Source of the DNA: Elusimicrobia bacterium CG08_land_8_20_14_0_20_59_10 | Lineage (GTDB): Bacteria > Elusimicrobiota > Elusimicrobia > Elusimicrobiales > UBA9959 | Length of the DNA: 6,335 nt | Assembly (NCBI GenBank): GCA_002779045.1 | Contig: PEXO01000198.1 | Span: forward strand, 1-6,335 | Direction of reading: 5' to 3' | In this document: positions 5,490 to 6,335 of the stretch, piece after piece | Layout of the letters: every line of letters begins with the position of its first letter | How positions within the stretch are numbered: position 1 is the first letter of the stretch | Notes under the pieces: generated by a model | What the model saw: the letters and a program-made list of their open reading frames with translations, nothing else | Databases searched by the model: none | Told to the model about the DNA's origin: nothing | Made by a program: the position numbers and the translations under genes

Positions 5490-6224
5490 TCAGGGTTCAC
5501 GCGCCAGCGTGAACACCGCCACATCCCTGGCCCCGGCTTCAGCCAGCGCCCTTGCCAGTTCGTCAGCCGTGGCGAGGGTCGTGGCGACGTCGTCTATGAT
5601 AAGTATCCGCCGGCCTTTTACCAGTTCCGGTTTCGACACCCTGAAAGCTTCTTTCATGTTTTCCCGGCGCCCGGCCTTCGACAGGCCGGTCTGAGAGGGG
5701 GTATTCCGTACCCTTTCCACCGCGCCTTCAAGCAGGAAAAGTTTCCTTTCCCGCGCCAGGACCCTTGCCAGCAGTTCCGATTGGTTGAAGCCGCGCTCGC
5801 GCTCCTTGCCGGTAAAAAGAGGGACGGCCAGCGTGAACTTGTAGTCCTTGAGCTCCGGGCGCCTGTCGTACGCCAAGGCCATGTCCAGGCCCAGCGGTTC
5901 CGCCAGGTCTTTCCTGCCCCGGTATTTGAAAGCGTGGATAAGCGATTTGAGCTCCGGATTAAAGGTGAAGGCGGAACGGACCAGTTCTATGGTTAACCGT
6001 CCGCTTTTTTGTCCCCGGCAGAGGTGGCAGTATTCGCCTCCGGATCCGAGTGGGATACCGCATTTGCGGCAGCAAAGCCCGGTTATCGGTTCAAGCGATC
6101 CCCGGCAGGGCGGACATAAAGGGGCGGCGTCCAGGTAATGCAGGTCTTCTTTGCAATGGGCGCAGGTCCTGGGCAGCAGGACATGTAGCAAATATTTTCC
6201 GATATTTCTGAGATTGAAAATCAT
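5490..6224 (-). CDS. comF: ComF-family phosphoribosyltransferase-like protein
   Basis: The 244-residue length is typical of ComF/GntX/amidophosphoribosyltransferase-like proteins, a cytoplasmic family required for DNA uptake in competent bacteria and kept in many others for unclear reasons. Two Cys4 zinc-binding ribbons precede the fold: C21-C24 with C37-C40, and C52-C55 with C66-C69. The phosphoribosyltransferase part shows VPLFTGKERERGFNQSELLA (134-153), RNTPSQTGLSKAGRRENMKEAF (173-194) and the PRPP loop ILIIDDVATTLAT (207-219) with D211 and D212. The usual TTG of that loop is TTL here (Leu217), an unusual change at a phosphate-binding glycine. The ATG at 6224 has no visible Shine-Dalgarno sequence, yet the N-terminus aligns with the family. 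Its stop lies 24 bases from that of the convergent GH13 gene. A repeat patch lies directly upstream. No other competence gene is in view. Confidence 0.9.
   Translation of the reverse strand: MIFNLRNIGKYLLHVLLPRTCAHCKEDLHYLDAAPLCPPCRGSLEPITGLCCRKCGIPLGSGGEYCHLCRGQKSGRLTIELVRSAFTFNPELKSLIHAFKYRGRKDLAEPLGLDMALAYDRRPELKDYKFTLAVPLFTGKERERGFNQSELLARVLARERKLFLLEGAVERVRNTPSQTGLSKAGRRENMKEAFRVSKPELVKGRRILIIDDVATTLATADELARALAEAGARDVAVFTLAREP
5495..5514. other. Perfect hairpin in the 3' end of comF
   Basis: GTTCACGC (5495-5502) pairs with GCGTGAAC (5507-5514) around the loop GCCA. It covers the last codons of comF and lies 30 bases past the GH13 stop, the only strong structure between the convergent genes. 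No T-tract follows on either strand, so intrinsic termination is doubtful; it could protect mRNA 3' ends or be chance within coding sequence. Confidence 0.4.
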
Positions 6225-6233
6225 AATAAATTG

Positions 6234-6335
6234 GAGCGAACAGCGAAATATGGAATAGCGAATAGCGGTGGAGTTGCCGATCTTATAAGTTCCCCGTTCC
6301 TTCCCTATTTCGCTACTTCCCTATTCTCTGCTTTG
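6234..6335. repeat. Degenerate heptamer repeats in inverted arrangement upstream of comF
   Basis: GAATAGC occurs twice in perfect tandem at 6253-6266, with related units before it (GAGCGAA 6234-6240, CAGCGAA 6241-6247). On the other side of a spacer the same units appear in reverse complement at 6301-6335. AGCGAAATATGGAA at 6242-6255 matches the reverse complement of 6301-6314 at 13 of 14 bases. The patch runs to the window edge and may continue. No coding frame is convincing here. The comF promoter must lie within or beyond it. Confidence 0.6.

Noticed and set aside
1..6335. CRISPR array, tRNA, rRNA, toxin-antitoxin or defence cassette
   Set aside because: No regularly spaced direct repeats, no cloverleaf-like sequence and no nuclease, methylase or antitoxin motifs were seen on either strand.

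Overview
The window looks like a GC-rich (mid-50s percent by eye), Gram-negative-type bacterial chromosome segment with two unrelated transposase genes and three cellular genes. The case for an outer-membrane-bearing cell is a putative lipoprotein whose C-terminal domain resembles the CsgG/FlgO/LpoB superfamily. The phylum cannot be fixed from the sequence. An uncultivated lineage such as Elusimicrobiota would fit the mix of genes and small intergenic repeats, but that is a guess.

Layout, left to right. Positions 1-672 (minus) hold the N-terminal 224 residues of an IS91-type HUH transposase that runs off the left edge. Positions 673-1021 hold no convincing gene but contain two perfect short hairpins (723-748 and 817-833). 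Positions 1040-1963 (minus) encode a lipoprotein with ankyrin repeats followed by a CsgG/FlgO-like domain, with a candidate promoter at 2063-2091 and a terminator-like hairpin overlapping its stop codon. Positions 2107-3867 are a complete-looking IS1380-family insertion sequence: perfect 18-bp terminal inverted repeats, one intact 435-residue DDE transposase, and an RNA stem that would bury the transposase ribosome-binding site. Positions 3969-5465 (plus; an upstream start at 3900 is possible) encode an alpha-amylase-family (GH13) enzyme with all catalytic residues. Positions 5490-6224 (minus) encode a ComF-family phosphoribosyltransferase-like protein convergent with the GH13 gene. The last 100 bases are a patch of degenerate heptamer repeats in inverted orientation.

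How the parts interact. The IS1380 element sits in what must have been the divergent intergenic region between the lipoprotein gene and the GH13 gene. Its right end appears to create a good sigma70-type promoter: a -35 TTGAAA inside the element and a -10 GATAAT straddling the junction, 17 bases apart and pointing at the GH13 gene. The lipoprotein gene keeps its own candidate promoter outside the element. The insertion therefore seems to have rewired, not destroyed, its neighbours. No CRISPR array, tRNA, rRNA or recognisable defence cassette is visible. The best leads are the junction promoter, the self-limiting leader of the transposase and the unusual domain pairing in the lipoprotein.
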